Source: Methylocystis rosea SV97 (GTDB lineage: Bacteria; Pseudomonadota; Alphaproteobacteria; Rhizobiales; Beijerinckiaceae). From it: a DNA stretch of 64,000 nucleotides. The stretch covers positions 2,562,304 through 2,626,303 of the forward strand of contig NZ_KB889963.1 of the NCBI RefSeq assembly GCF_000372845.1, read 5' to 3'. Positions 43,740 through 52,702 of this stretch are shown piece by piece; within the stretch, counting starts at the first letter, position 1; each line of letters begins with the position of its first letter. The notes beneath the pieces are model-generated. The model saw only the letters and a list, made by a program, of their open reading frames with translations, did no database searches and had not been told where the DNA came from. The translations under genes were made by a program, and so were the position numbers.

Positions 43740-43805
43740 GTTCCAAACCTCCTTAGAAGGTTCGGAACAACTACGCGCGATGCGTTGTGACAGTGGCCGG
43801 CAGTG

Positions 43806-44408
43806 TCACAACTTTTTTTCGCGGCGGTGGCGATACCACAACGCTCTATTGCCGGCCGCGGCGCCCAAGCCTTCCTTTGCGCACTGTCCGGCCGCTCCCG
43901 AGACAGTCATCTTCGGCATTAAACTTTCCATACGGGCGAGGACTCTTTCGGTCTTTGGCCTTTTCCACTTGGCTGCTTTGTGTCCCCCGGCCTTCGCGCT
44001 CTCCACAACTTTCTCTCCGCGAAGCGCGTCAGCTTCCCATCCCCACTTCAACTTCGCCGTAGCCCATTCCACGCCAACAATGGATGCTAACCGCGCCGCA
44101 CGGTCGGCGTCGCCGCTGTTGATTGCCTCTTTCGTCGCTGCGATGAATTGAAGAATTCGTTGCGCAAAATCCTCGGGAGTGTCAATTATCGGGACGGCAT
44201 CTTTCGCCTCCGACAAGATTTGTTCGCAGGTTCTGATGACGGGAAGCCACGTGGCATGAAAGATGCCGCCTTCTTTTACGGCTCGATTCCAGGCATTGGC
44301 AGACTTATCGAACGTTTCCGACAAGGCCGACGCATCTTCAGGGCTAGTTGCGTATGCAGTGACCTTGTAGGCGGTGATTCCAGTGCCCCTGTCGACCTTG
44401 CGCGGCAT
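43806..44408 (-). CDS. Hypothetical island protein, 200 aa
   Basis: 200 residues starting MPRKVDRGTGITAYKVTAYA. No family recognised. It has helical segments FAQRILQFIAATKEAINSGD and RAARLASIVGVEWATAKLKW, and a basic C-terminus ending ALWYRHRREKKL. Its ATG overlaps the original integrase stop (TAATG), which ties it to the integrase transcript. The TWLPVIRTCEQILSEAKDAV region is probably helical. Likely accessory protein of the element. Confidence 0.6.
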   Translation of the reverse strand: MPRKVDRGTGITAYKVTAYATSPEDASALSETFDKSANAWNRAVKEGGIFHATWLPVIRTCEQILSEAKDAVPIIDTPEDFAQRILQFIAATKEAINSGDADRAARLASIVGVEWATAKLKWGWEADALRGEKVVESAKAGGHKAAKWKRPKTERVLARMESLMPKMTVSGAAGQCAKEGLGAAAGNRALWYRHRREKKL

Positions 44409-45557
44409 TAGCGCGCCCTCGCGATCGGGACGACGTTTCCGCCCTTCTCGGCCGGCCGCGCGCAATATGCGGCCCAGTCGCGCATGAGGCGCGCGCGCTT
44501 CTCGAATAGCTCGCCGCGCCGCTAAGCCGCCTCGACCTTGTCGCTGACGACATGCGCCAGCGCGGTTTCGCTCACGATGTTTGGATGGTTTGTGGCTTCG
44601 CTAGCCCAATCCTTGAACGCCGATCGGAATCCGTGAACGGTCAGGCCAGGACGCATGCCGCGCAGCAATTCCAGCATCGCCATATTGGAAAGGCCCGCGC
44701 CCTTCCTTGGCCCCGGAAACACGTGCGTCTCGCCCTTTAGGCGCGGCAACGCTGTGAGAACTTCGACGGCTCGGTCAGATAGCGGAATGCGATGCTCTCG
44801 GCCTCCTTTCATGCGATCGGCGGGGACCGTCCACTCCTTCGCCTTAAGATCTATTTCGGGCCAGCGGGCACCAATGACTTCGCCCGTCCGGGCCGCCGTT
44901 AAAATGCAAAATTCAAGCGCACGCGCCGAGAGGCTGTCACGCTCGCGCAGCTCACCCATGAACGCGGGGATATCCCGCCAAGGCAGCGCCGGATGATGCT
45001 GCACGCGCTTTGCCTTCCCAGGCGCAGGCAAAGGCATTCCGGCGTTCACCCAATGGACGACGCGCTCGATGCGCTGCTTCGTCCGGCTCGCCGTCTCCGG
45101 CGTTTTCTTCCAGATCGGCGCGAGAGTGTGATTGATGATCGGCGCGTCGATCGCCTTGACAGGGCGGGTGCCAATGGCGGGATAAGCATATTTTTCAAGC
45201 GTCGCTCGCCATTGCCAGCGATGCTTTTCATTCCGCCAGCCGGACTCGTGAACCTTCAAGAACCGCTCGGCCGCATCCTTAAAGGTGATGCGCTCCGCTT
45301 CGTCCTTGCGGCGCGCGTCACGCTCAGCAAGTCGCGCCTCGATAGGGTCTATGCCGTCCGCAATCTGTTGGCGCGTCAGCCGAGCGCGCTCTCGCGCCTC
45401 GGCGAGGGAAAAGTCATTGACGCTGCCCAAGCCCATTTTGCGGGCGCGGCCATTAAGCTGAAAGCGGAAGATCCATGACTTCGTGACGACGCCCTTGTCG
45501 CCGATGTCGGCGCACTGGAGGTACAGCGCGCGCGCTCAATTTCGCAAGCTTCCGCAT
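44408..45557 (-). pseudogene. P4-type tyrosine integrase, decayed (amber at catalytic Tyr, 5' deletion/frameshift)
   Basis: The middle is a clear DUF4102/phage integrase: SWIFRFQLNGRARKMGLGSV, NDFSLAEARERARLTRQQIA, AARTGEVIGARW (catalytic Arg) and TVHGFRSAFKDWASEATNHP with ALAHVVSDKVEAA. At 44524-44522 a TAG stands where the family has Tyr (AAYxRxxLFEKR). The same frame then continues RRGELFEKRARLMRDWAAYC to a TAA at 44410-44408. At the 5' end MRKLAKLSARAV (from 45557) is in another frame than LYLQCADIGDKGVVTKSWIF, with the linking KPGxxADGGG segment missing. A truncated product could start at 45436. The gene cannot encode an active recombinase. Confidence 0.87.
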
Positions 45558-45717
45558 TTCGATTTTTCTCAAAAACTGCGCACATGCCTACGCACGTTCA
45601 GTTCTTGGAATGTGCCAGAAAGTGTCGGAAGCGTCCAGAGCGAATGCCAGCGCAAGTTGTGGATAATCAAGGAATTATTGTAGGGCTTCGGAACACCTCG
45701 GAAGTTAACTTAGCGGG

Positions 45718-45730
45718 CCGCAGCTCCACC
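45718..45730 (+). repeat. Putative attR core (copy of tRNA-Ala 3' end)
   Basis: Exact 13-base copy CCGCAGCTCCACC of the tRNA-Ala 3' end at 32320-32332, on the same strand, 160 bases upstream of the integrase 5' end. It marks the probable right edge of the island; the universal stress protein gene begins 134 bases further on. Confidence 0.65.
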
Positions 45731-45863
45731 GCCCGATCGATGGATTGCGAACGGCTCGCGATCGCCGCGGACCGCGGCCGCGGTCCGCAAAACGCGCGCC
45801 GCCTCATCATTGTTTCGAGCAGGTCCCGCGCCATATCCGGAGAGAATCTCCCGGAGCGCGCCG

Positions 45864-46298
45864 ATGTATCGCAAAATTCTGCTGCCGATCGATCTCACCG
45901 AACCTGAGATGACCGACCGGGCGATCTCCGTCGCACAGGCTCTGGCGAAGGCGTTCGACAGCGAGGTGCGCGTTGTCAACGTGCAATCGCTCCTGCCCAT
46001 CTCATTTCTCGACTACGTGCCTGAAAATTTCACCGTTCAGGTGCGTCGCGGCTTGGAGAAGGAAATAGCGGCGGTCGCCGCCAAGATCGACTGCGCGCCC
46101 GAACGCGTGTCCACGACGCTGCTGTTCGGCCCCGTTTATCAAAAGGTCTTGGCCGAGGCCGAGGACTGGGGCGCCGATCTCATCGTGCTGTGCTCGCATC
46201 GGCCGGGCATGGACCGTTTTCTCATTGGCTCCAACGCAACGACCATCGTCAATCACGCGCAATGCTCGGTTCTGGTGGTGCGCGGGCTCGTATCCTAA
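45864..46298 (+). CDS. Universal stress protein (UspA family)
   Basis: 144 residues with the Usp fold: MYRKILLPIDLTEPEMTDRA at the start and the ATP-binding-like end GADLIVLCSHRPGMDRFLIG with SNATTIVNHAQCSVLVVRG. The G2xG9xG(S/T)-type loop is present in modified form (SHRPGMDRFLIGSNA). ATG 45864 has GGAG 8 bases upstream. Usp proteins help survival under stress; the target is unknown. Confidence 0.92.
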   Translation: MYRKILLPIDLTEPEMTDRAISVAQALAKAFDSEVRVVNVQSLLPISFLDYVPENFTVQVRRGLEKEIAAVAAKIDCAPERVSTTLLFGPVYQKVLAEAEDWGADLIVLCSHRPGMDRFLIGSNATTIVNHAQCSVLVVRGLVS

Positions 46299-46479
46299 GG
46301 CCTCTAAAACTTCGGCAGCCTTGGTTCGGGTTCGCCATTGGCGACCGGGGCGACCCCGCGCGTGTGAACCTAAAGTGGCGCTCGGGTGACGCGGCCTTCA
46401 CGAAACTCTCATCACGCTCTCACATGACTTTGCTACCGACGCATGGATGCGGCGATCAGTGATGTCTCGCGAGGATGCC

Positions 46480-46680
46480 ATGTCGAAAGAGGCGATGCAG
46501 AACGCCGGCGGTTCGGCGACGGAAAAACCTGAGAGCAACACCGGCAAGATCGTCGGCGGCGCGATCGCCGCGGCGATCGGCGGCGTGATCGGCGCGCTGC
46601 TGATGGGCAGTTACGCAATCCTGCCGGCGGCGGTCGTCGTCGGCCTGCTTGGCGTCGCGCTGGGCTCGGTGTTCGACTGA
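46480..46680 (+). CDS. Small glycine-zipper membrane protein
   Basis: 66 residues from ATG 46480 (GAGG upstream). After a polar start (MSKEAMQNAGGSATEKPESN) it has IVGGAIAAAIGGVIGALLMG and LPAAVVVGLLGVALGSVFD, two hydrophobic segments rich in GxxxG. Function unknown. Starts at 46447 and 46462 are also in frame. Confidence 0.6.
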   Translation: MSKEAMQNAGGSATEKPESNTGKIVGGAIAAAIGGVIGALLMGSYAILPAAVVVGLLGVALGSVFD

Positions 46681-47024
46681 GCGGAATTTCGGGCCGGGCG
46701 TCGCGCGCACGCGCGTCCGGCTCGGGAGCGTGCGTTTCGAGTTCGCGCGTGAGAAACTTGGCGGCTGAGTCTTCCTTAACCGGCAGGCGAAGCCGCTTCT
46801 TTTTTGCCTCGCCATGATTCTTTTGCTCTGCCGCGAGCGCGGTCGATAACTCTAATGGAATTTGGTCGGCGCACAGCTCGGCCTTTCGCTTTGCTAAAGC
46901 CAAGCGTAGGAATATGTGTGCTTCGAGGACTACGGTCTTGGGCGGAACCGTTTCGCTCCGGTTTCGTTAGTCTTCGGAAACGGGCCTTGCTAATCGGCCC
47001 GGTTTTCATCTGGGGAGGATAGAG
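46681..47024. other. Intergenic region upstream of the SH3 protein gene
   Basis: About 340 bases without a supported gene. At 46981-47006 a hairpin CGGGCC...GGCCCG followed by GTTTT stands 19 bases before the ATG of the SH3 gene. It could end an upstream transcript or act as a leader hairpin. A long minus-strand frame here is a shadow of the SH3 gene. Confidence 0.4.
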
Positions 47025-47507
47025 ATGAAGAAAATTATCGGATTCGCTGCGGCGACTGCCGTTCTGTTCGGCGCTTCCGCTTTTGCCAGCCCGCTGACCA
47101 GCGCCGCGAACGTCCGGTCCGGCCCGAGCCCCAAGTGGCCCGTCATCGGCCAGCTGCCCGCCGGCGTCGACGTCACAGTGCTCGATTGTGGCGGCGGCTG
47201 GAAGCGCGACTGGTGCCAAATCCAGGCCGGCGACATGAAGGGCTTCGTCGCCGCGGGCGTGCTCGGCACGCAGGGCAACAACGTCGTCGTCGCGCCGGTG
47301 ACCACCAACAACGATGTCGCCATCTACAAAGGCCCTGGCGTCAATTACAAGATCCTCGGCAGCATCCCCGAGAACACGACGGTCAACATCGGCTCCTGCG
47401 TTTATGGCTGGGGCGAGACGACCTGGTGCAAGGTGAACTACGGCGGAAAAAAGGGCTACGCTCTGCAATCCGAGCTGCAGCGTCAGAACTCCCTTTTCCC
47501 GATGTAA
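47025..47507 (+). CDS. Exported protein with two bacterial SH3 domains
   Basis: 160 residues with signal peptide (MKKIIGFAAATAVLFGASAF, cleavage near ASPLTS). Two SH3_3 repeats follow: TSAANVRSGPSPKWPVIGQL with WKRDWCQIQAGDMKGFVAAG, and NNDVAIYKGPGVNYKILGSI with ETTWCKVNYGGKKGYALQSE. Such domains bind peptidoglycan or proteins in the periplasm. GGGGAGGAT gives a strong ribosome binding site. Paired cysteines occur in each repeat. Confidence 0.9.
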   Translation: MKKIIGFAAATAVLFGASAFASPLTSAANVRSGPSPKWPVIGQLPAGVDVTVLDCGGGWKRDWCQIQAGDMKGFVAAGVLGTQGNNVVVAPVTTNNDVAIYKGPGVNYKILGSIPENTTVNIGSCVYGWGETTWCKVNYGGKKGYALQSELQRQNSLFPM

Positions 47508-47582
47508 TCTGCGTGGCGCGGCGCTGGAACGTCCCACCGCCGCGCCGCTCTTTCGAGCGCGCCTGCGACGCCTTATGATGCC

Positions 47583-48506
47583 GTGCGGCCCCTTGGTCGC
47601 GATGAGGGCGCCGTCATTCAAGCCGGAACACACCCAGCCGTTTCGGCGCGCCTGTCGGCGCTGACGCGACGCGCGCTCGCGCCAAACCCCGGTCCGTTCA
47701 CCTTCACAGGAACATGCAGCTACCTCGTCGGAAACGGCGATGTGGCGATCATCGACCCCGGACCTGACGACCCGCGTCACATCGGGGCGCTGCTTGCAAG
47801 CATCGGCGGCGAAAGACTGCGTTACGTGCTGGTGACCCATACGCATCGCGACCACTCGCCGGCGGCGCGCGCCTTGAAGCAGGCGACGGGCGCAATAATC
47901 GCCGGCTGCGCTCCCTACATGCCCAGCGAGGCGGGACATCACGGCGCCCCCAACCTCGACGCAGCCCACGATCGGACCTACGCGCCGGATATCGTGCTGA
48001 GAGACGGCGACACGCTCGAAATCGGCGACGCTTTACTCGTGGCCCTGGCGACGCCGGGTCATACGGCGAACCATCTTTGCTTCGCGCTCGCGAAGGAGCA
48101 GGCGCTCTTCACCGGCGACCATGTGATGGCCTGGGCGACCACCGTGATCGCGCCGCCGGACGGCTCCATGGGCGCCTATATGGCGTCGCTCGAACGGCTA
48201 CGCGGGCGCGGTGACCGCATCTATTGGCCGGGGCACGGCGAACCGGTGCACGATCCCCAGCGTTTCCTGCGCGCCCTGCTTCATCACCGGCGCGCGCGCG
48301 AGGCCGCCATTCTTCAGCGTCTCGAATTGGGGGACGAAACGATCGCTGAAATCGTCGCCCACATTTACGAAGGCGTCGACAAACGTCTCCACGTCGCGGC
48401 GGCGATGACCGCCCTCGCCCATCTTGAAGATCTGATCTCGCGGGACCTTGTCGACTGCGCGGGACCGCCCGGCTTGCAGGCGCGTTTCTCGCCGCGCCGA
48501 GGTTAG
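47583..48506 (+). CDS. MBL-fold metallo-hydrolase (LACTB2-like)
   Basis: 307 residues. The metal motif is VLVTHTHRDHSPAARAL, with further ligands in ATPGHTANHLCF and ALFTGDHVM and a late YWPGHGEP. The C-terminal 70 residues form a winged-helix-like domain (LELGDETIAEIVAHIYEGVD) as in LACTB2-type enzymes, some of which are RNases. Substrate not known. Start is GTG 47583. The stop overlaps the convergent ftsB stop by four bases. Confidence 0.88.
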   Translation: MRPLGRDEGAVIQAGTHPAVSARLSALTRRALAPNPGPFTFTGTCSYLVGNGDVAIIDPGPDDPRHIGALLASIGGERLRYVLVTHTHRDHSPAARALKQATGAIIAGCAPYMPSEAGHHGAPNLDAAHDRTYAPDIVLRDGDTLEIGDALLVALATPGHTANHLCFALAKEQALFTGDHVMAWATTVIAPPDGSMGAYMASLERLRGRGDRIYWPGHGEPVHDPQRFLRALLHHRRAREAAILQRLELGDETIAEIVAHIYEGVDKRLHVAAAMTALAHLEDLISRDLVDCAGPPGLQARFSPRRG

Positions 48507-48832
48507 GGCGCGCCCGGCGGCGGCAAAAAGATCACGACGTCGTTCTTGTGCGCCCGCCCCAGTCGCTTGCGCGCCTCCTCGTCGAGGATGTCGGCGTCTA
48601 CGGTCTCGCCCTTGATGAGGGCCAGGCGACTTTCCCAATGCATGCGCTGAAGCTTGAGCAGGTTGCGCTCCAGACGCAGCTGATCGAGCTTCTGCTCATA
48701 TTCTTCACCGATCTTCAGCCCGCGCTGGCCGTTAACGCCGTGCCAGATGAAATAGGCGGCCAAGACGCCAGCCACTGTGTAGAGGCTAAGCGGGAGGACG
48801 AGCGTATGAATCATGACTCGGAGCCGATGCAT
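48503..48832 (-). CDS. ftsB: Septum formation initiator FtsB/DivIC-like
   Basis: 109 residues with one transmembrane helix near the N-terminus (TLVLPLSLYTVAGVLAAYFI) and a coiled coil (IGEEYEQKLDQLRLERNLLK), then DADILDEEARKRLGRAHKND. This is the FtsB/DivIC layout; FtsB forms a complex with FtsL and FtsQ in the divisome. In many alphaproteobacteria ftsB lies between eno and pdhA; here it is away from the pdh genes. Confidence 0.88.
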   Translation of the reverse strand: MHRLRVMIHTLVLPLSLYTVAGVLAAYFIWHGVNGQRGLKIGEEYEQKLDQLRLERNLLKLQRMHWESRLALIKGETVDADILDEEARKRLGRAHKNDVVIFLPPPGAP

Positions 48833-48868
48833 GGCCGCGAGGATAGCTTCGACCCGTTTAAAGCGTCG

Positions 48869-49540
48869 TTAAGGCTGACTGGGTTTGCGCGCCGAAGCCG
48901 CAAGACGGTTTGCAGGCCGGGCGATCCGTTCGATTTCGGCGCGCACCAGCTGCTCCACGAGCGACGGCAGATTGGCCTCGAGCCATTGCTGCATCATCGG
49001 CTGCAGCAATTCTTTTGCGCACCTGTCGAGAATGTCGCTCTCGCTGAATGCTACGCCAGCGGCGAGCGCTTGAAGTTTTGACGCGACCGTCGCAGCGGAC
49101 TCGTCCGACAGCAACGCCCTCTCAACGGCCGGCGCAACATCGCTGATCTCCGTGCCCGCCTCTTCGTGCTCAGCCACGCGTTCAATCTCGGAGGACTCTT
49201 CGCCCTCCGACAGTTCGGCTCCCGTCTCGTGCCCAGCCGCCTCGCCGGCGACATACACCAGCCGAACCTCCCCTGCGTCCTCGACCCCGTCGCGCAAGTC
49301 GTCAACGAGCGACAACGGCGGTTCGTCCTCGCGTCGCTCAAGCACGGGCGCCGGATAGGCGCTGCGCGCCGCGTCGATGTCGCGCGCACGCCGGCGATCA
49401 TCGCGACGCGCCTCCGGCAGGCTGTCGTCGTCGGCGATGATACGACGGATGGAAGCGAGTATTTCCTCCATCGAGGGCTCGTTCGCGCGCGCTTCGTCCT
49501 GCAACGAGTGCGACGGGGCGGATGCGTTCGCTGCGCTCAT
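48869..49540 (-). CDS. popZ: PopZ polar organizing protein (DUF2497)
   Basis: 223 residues. It has the conserved N-terminal helix EPSMEEILASIRRIIADDDS, a long acidic proline-poor linker (GHETGAELSEGEESSEIERV) and the C-terminal helices DILDRCAKELLQPMMQQWLE with ANLPSLVEQLVRAEIERIAR. PopZ self-assembles at the cell pole and anchors the chromosome through ParB. ATG 49540 matches the family start; upstream in-frame codons to 49639 are not conserved. Located next to the TolC-type gene. Confidence 0.92.
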   Translation of the reverse strand: MSAANASAPSHSLQDEARANEPSMEEILASIRRIIADDDSLPEARRDDRRRARDIDAARSAYPAPVLERREDEPPLSLVDDLRDGVEDAGEVRLVYVAGEAAGHETGAELSEGEESSEIERVAEHEEAGTEISDVAPAVERALLSDESAATVASKLQALAAGVAFSESDILDRCAKELLQPMMQQWLEANLPSLVEQLVRAEIERIARPANRLAASARKPSQP

Positions 49541-49678
49541 GGAGTTCTGCCGCTTTGCGGGGAAAGGCCGCGCATGAGGATGGATCGGATCTCTGACCGC
49601 GCGAAATCCGCGAATCAACTCGGTCCGAACGAATTCCACACTTTTCGCGCTATGATGTCACCCGCATTCGCGAAATTC

Positions 49679-51148
49679 TTATCGGCCGTCGGGCGTGTCG
49701 AGACCGAACCACAGGTCGTGCACCTGATTGAGATGAACGCTCGGGTCATAGAGCGCGACCGCGAGGTCGAGTTCTTGCGCCGACAAGCGTCCGATCGACC
49801 CCAGCGCCGCATAAGAGGCGACGACCCGATCGCGCTGCGACGTGACGAGGTTGACCCTGGCGTTTAGCAGCGACTGCTGCGCGTTCAACACATCGAGGGT
49901 GGTGCGTTGCCCGACCTTGGCCTCCTCGCGCACCCCGGCGAGCGCGGTCTCCGCCGCCTTCACCGCGGCCTGCCCAGAGATAATCGACGCCTTGGCGGTG
50001 TCGAGGAGCCCGTAGCTCGACACGACGCTTGCGCGGACGCTCTCGCGCTGAACGTCGGCATTAAGCCGCGCCTGGCCGAGTTGCTCCTTGGCTTGGCGAA
50101 TTGAGGCATATTCGACGCCGCCCTGATAGAGCGGGACATTCAACTGCGCTGTCGCTGATGCAGTGAACTGCTTCGATCCCGGCAATCCGAGAAACGAGTC
50201 ATATTGATTTGACACCTGGCTGTTGACGGAGAGATTCGGCGCCAGCGCGCCTTCCGCGACCTTGACCGCGAGCGCCGCCGCGTCCACCTGGTGAAAGGCT
50301 GCGGTCACGCCGGGATGCTCCACCAATGCGATGCCGATCGCCTGCTCCAGAGATTTGGGCAACAACGGCTCGAGGCTGCGCCCCGGCTCAAGGTGTTTTG
50401 GCTCAGCGCCGATGATTTGGCGGTAGTTCGCCATGCTGTTCTTGAGCTGCGCCTGCGCGGCATAGAATTCCGAACGCGCCAGCGCGACCGAGGCTTCCGC
50501 CTGGGAGACGTCGGTTCGAGTCACTTCGCCGACCTGAAAACGATCGCGGCTCTGCTTGAGCTGTTCCTCAAGCACCGAAATGTTGTTTTTGCGCAGCGAC
50601 ACCACCGCCGTGTCGCGCAGCACGTTCATATAGGCGGTTGCGCCGTTCTGAAGGGTCGCCTGCTCGGTCAGGCGCATGGTCGAGCGCGCCGCGAAGACGC
50701 CCGATTCCGCCTGGCGCACGGAGTTTTCAGTGCGGAAGCCGTCGAACAGCGTCTGCGACATGTTCAGAGTCGCGCCGCGTGGGTAACCCACGTAGGTGTC
50801 CTGAAAATCGCCGCTCGCGCCGGCCGCGGCGCCGGCCTGCTGGCTACTGCTGCCGCCAAAGGGAATCTTGATCGCCGCATATTGCGCGCCAGCCTGTGCG
50901 GTGATGCTGGCTTTCGGTCGAAGGCCCGATTTTGCTTTCGGCGCATCTTCGTCGCGCACCCGCACATTGGCGCGGCTCTGGTTGAGATCCGGGTTGCCGT
51001 AATAGGCCCGCGCTAGAGCCGACAGAAGGCTCTCCGCGGAGGCCCGGCCCGGCGATAGAGCGACCGCTGCAAGCGCCAATGCGGCGGACGTGCAAGACAG
51101 GACGTTGGCCGACCGCCGCCACCCGAGGCCAAACCCGTCGATTCTCAT
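49679..51148 (-). CDS. tolC: TolC-family type I secretion outer membrane protein
   Basis: 489 residues. Signal peptide ends near RASAES, followed by LLSALARAYYGNPDLNQSRA. Two OEP repeats follow, with coiled-coil helices RFQVGEVTRTDVSQAEASVA and LAGVREEAKVGQRTTLDVLN. TolC trimers form the outer-membrane channel for type I secretion and drug efflux. The inner-membrane partners are not in the window. Convergence and spacing show it is in line with the Pcm-like gene upstream on the same strand. Confidence 0.93.
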   Translation of the reverse strand: MRIDGFGLGWRRSANVLSCTSAALALAAVALSPGRASAESLLSALARAYYGNPDLNQSRANVRVRDEDAPKAKSGLRPKASITAQAGAQYAAIKIPFGGSSSQQAGAAAGASGDFQDTYVGYPRGATLNMSQTLFDGFRTENSVRQAESGVFAARSTMRLTEQATLQNGATAYMNVLRDTAVVSLRKNNISVLEEQLKQSRDRFQVGEVTRTDVSQAEASVALARSEFYAAQAQLKNSMANYRQIIGAEPKHLEPGRSLEPLLPKSLEQAIGIALVEHPGVTAAFHQVDAAALAVKVAEGALAPNLSVNSQVSNQYDSFLGLPGSKQFTASATAQLNVPLYQGGVEYASIRQAKEQLGQARLNADVQRESVRASVVSSYGLLDTAKASIISGQAAVKAAETALAGVREEAKVGQRTTLDVLNAQQSLLNARVNLVTSQRDRVVASYAALGSIGRLSAQELDLAVALYDPSVHLNQVHDLWFGLDTPDGR

Positions 51149-51261
51149 TGTTCTCAACCTATCTTCGCGCGTCGACACGCACGCCAATCTACGGCAGCGA
51201 TCAGTCTCGACGATGACACCGAACGCTACGCTAGAAACGCGAATAAGGCGAAATGGCGGCG

Positions 51262-51966
51262 CTAGAGGTTGAAGGCGGGAGCCTGTTCGAAGCCATCGAG
51301 CACCGGCGCCGTCGCCGAGAACAACGGCAGTTCGCCCGCCGAACGCCCGTCCTGGCGCTCGAAGCGTACGACCTGCTGGCCGGCGCGCGTCTCCGGCGTG
51401 ACGATCGCCAGCAGCCGACCATCGGGCGTTAGCTGTTCGAACAACGCCTCGAGTCCTGCCTGAACGCGGCCTTGAATAATGATGACGTTGTAAGGGGCGC
51501 CGCCGGCGAAGCCCTTTTCCAAAGGCCCGAGCTCGAATTGCACGTTGTCGCAGCCCAAAGCCGCGAGGCCTGACTTGGCGCAGTCGGCGAGACCGGAATC
51601 ACATTCCAGCGCGACAACCTTGTCGGCGAGGCCAGAGAGCAGTGCGGACGAGTATCCCACGCCCCCGATATCGAGCACCCTATCCGTCGCTTTGACATCG
51701 GCGCTTTGAAGCATCCGGGCCAACACGAGCGGCGGAAGCAGGTTGCGTTTGCGTCCGCTGGCGCCCTTTACGGAAATCGCCAAATCCGAATAGGCGAGCG
51801 AGGCGAGTGAGTCCGGGAGGAAAATCTCGCGCGGCGTCTCGAGGAAGCGCTCAAGCAAAGGCACATCGGTCACATCGAACGGACGAAGCTGGCGTTCGAC
51901 CATGGTGTGGCGCAAAATCGCTGTCGCCTCGCCCGTCTTCGTCACTTGCGCCACCCTGTCCAACAT
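51262..51966 (-). CDS. Protein-L-isoaspartate O-methyltransferase-like protein
   Basis: 234 residues. It has the PCMT pattern: MVERQLRPFDVTDVPLLERF, REIFLPDSLASLAYSDLAIS, LVLARMLQSADVKATDRVLD and IGGVGYSSALLSGLADKVVA (SAM motif I, with one Gly replaced: usual form is GTGSGY). PCMT repairs isoaspartyl residues using SAM. The IGGVGYSSA variant and short C-terminus are typical of the alphaproteobacterial copy found upstream of tolC, whose activity is less certain. ATG 51966 follows GGAAAGCG. Confidence 0.87.
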   Translation of the reverse strand: MLDRVAQVTKTGEATAILRHTMVERQLRPFDVTDVPLLERFLETPREIFLPDSLASLAYSDLAISVKGASGRKRNLLPPLVLARMLQSADVKATDRVLDIGGVGYSSALLSGLADKVVALECDSGLADCAKSGLAALGCDNVQFELGPLEKGFAGGAPYNVIIIQGRVQAGLEALFEQLTPDGRLLAIVTPETRAGQQVVRFERQDGRSAGELPLFSATAPVLDGFEQAPAFNL

Positions 51967-52051
51967 TCGCTTTCCGGCCTTGCGCCGGTCCCTTGGAGGA
52001 ATGCTGCGGCGCAAGAAAAGAATCTGCCGCCAGCGTTTTATAGGAGCCGGC

Positions 52052-52534
52052 TCACGCCATGTCCATGGCTTGGCGCACAGCTTCCCCACCGACGAGCAGA
52101 CGGACGCCGTCGCCGCTCTCGCCCAATCCGCGCATCTGCTCAAGCGACGTCTTGTCGAGCACTTCTGCGATCGCCTGTCGCGCCCGCAGCATGACGAGGC
52201 GGACCGCGCATCGCGTCTCGTCCGTGCAGTCGTCGCACCGACGGTAGACGGTCTTACTTGCGCATTGGATAGGCGCCAGCGGTCCGTCGAGCGCGCGCAC
52301 GATATTGCCGACGCCAATGTCTGAAGGCGGCCGCGCCAACATATAGCCGCCGCCTTTGCCTTTTTTCGAATGGACGAAACCGGCATTGCGCAGTTCGCCC
52401 AAAATTGCGTCGAGAAACTTTTTCGGAATCTGGTTGGAGGCGGCGATGTCCGCGACCAAAGCGGTTTCTCCCGGCCGTACCCCCGCGAGGTGAACCATGG
52501 CCTTGAGGCCGTATTTGGCTTTCTTTGTCAGCAT
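52052..52534 (-). CDS. Rrf2-family transcriptional regulator
   Basis: 160 residues. The winged helix is MLTKKAKYGLKAMVHLAGVR with LVADIAASNQIPKKFLDAIL and LRNAGFVHSKKGKGGGYMLA. Four cysteines (91, 100, 103, 109) lie in PIQCASKTVYRRCDDCTDET and RCAV, a site suited to an Fe-S cluster or thiol switch, though spacing differs from IscR. It diverges from a TSUP transporter and cysK, so it probably regulates sulfur or cysteine supply. Confidence 0.9.
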   Translation of the reverse strand: MLTKKAKYGLKAMVHLAGVRPGETALVADIAASNQIPKKFLDAILGELRNAGFVHSKKGKGGGYMLARPPSDIGVGNIVRALDGPLAPIQCASKTVYRRCDDCTDETRCAVRLVMLRARQAIAEVLDKTSLEQMRGLGESGDGVRLLVGGEAVRQAMDMA

Positions 52535-52639
52535 TTCCCGTTTTGACCTTTAGGGCCTAGGTCCGGACCGGACGCCCTTTTGCGCCGTCATACTACTGCA
52601 GTCGACCGGCATGTTCATCTTTTCCCAAAATGTGGCGCG

Positions 52640-52680
52640 TCAGATTTGACAAAGTTGACTAGATTTATAGAGTAGAATTA
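52640..52680 (+). promoter_or_regulatory. AT-rich promoter region of the TSUP-cysK unit
   Basis: A 40-base AT-rich tract in otherwise GC-rich sequence with TTGACA (52646-52651), a second TTGACT (52655-52660) and -10-like TAGAGT (52668-52673) or TAGAAT (52673-52678). The exact pair is uncertain. It lies 25 bases before the TSUP start and is a likely target of the divergent Rrf2 regulator. A 10-bp palindrome GGTCCGGACC at 52560-52569 lies near the Rrf2 start. Confidence 0.4.
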
Positions 52681-52702
52681 GCACTGCCGACGAAAGAAAG
52701 AA

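Noticed and set aside
46776-47969. 397-codon open frame on the minus strand
   Set aside because: It opposes the SH3-domain gene with signal peptide and strong ribosome binding site, plus part of the MBL gene. No motif in its product.
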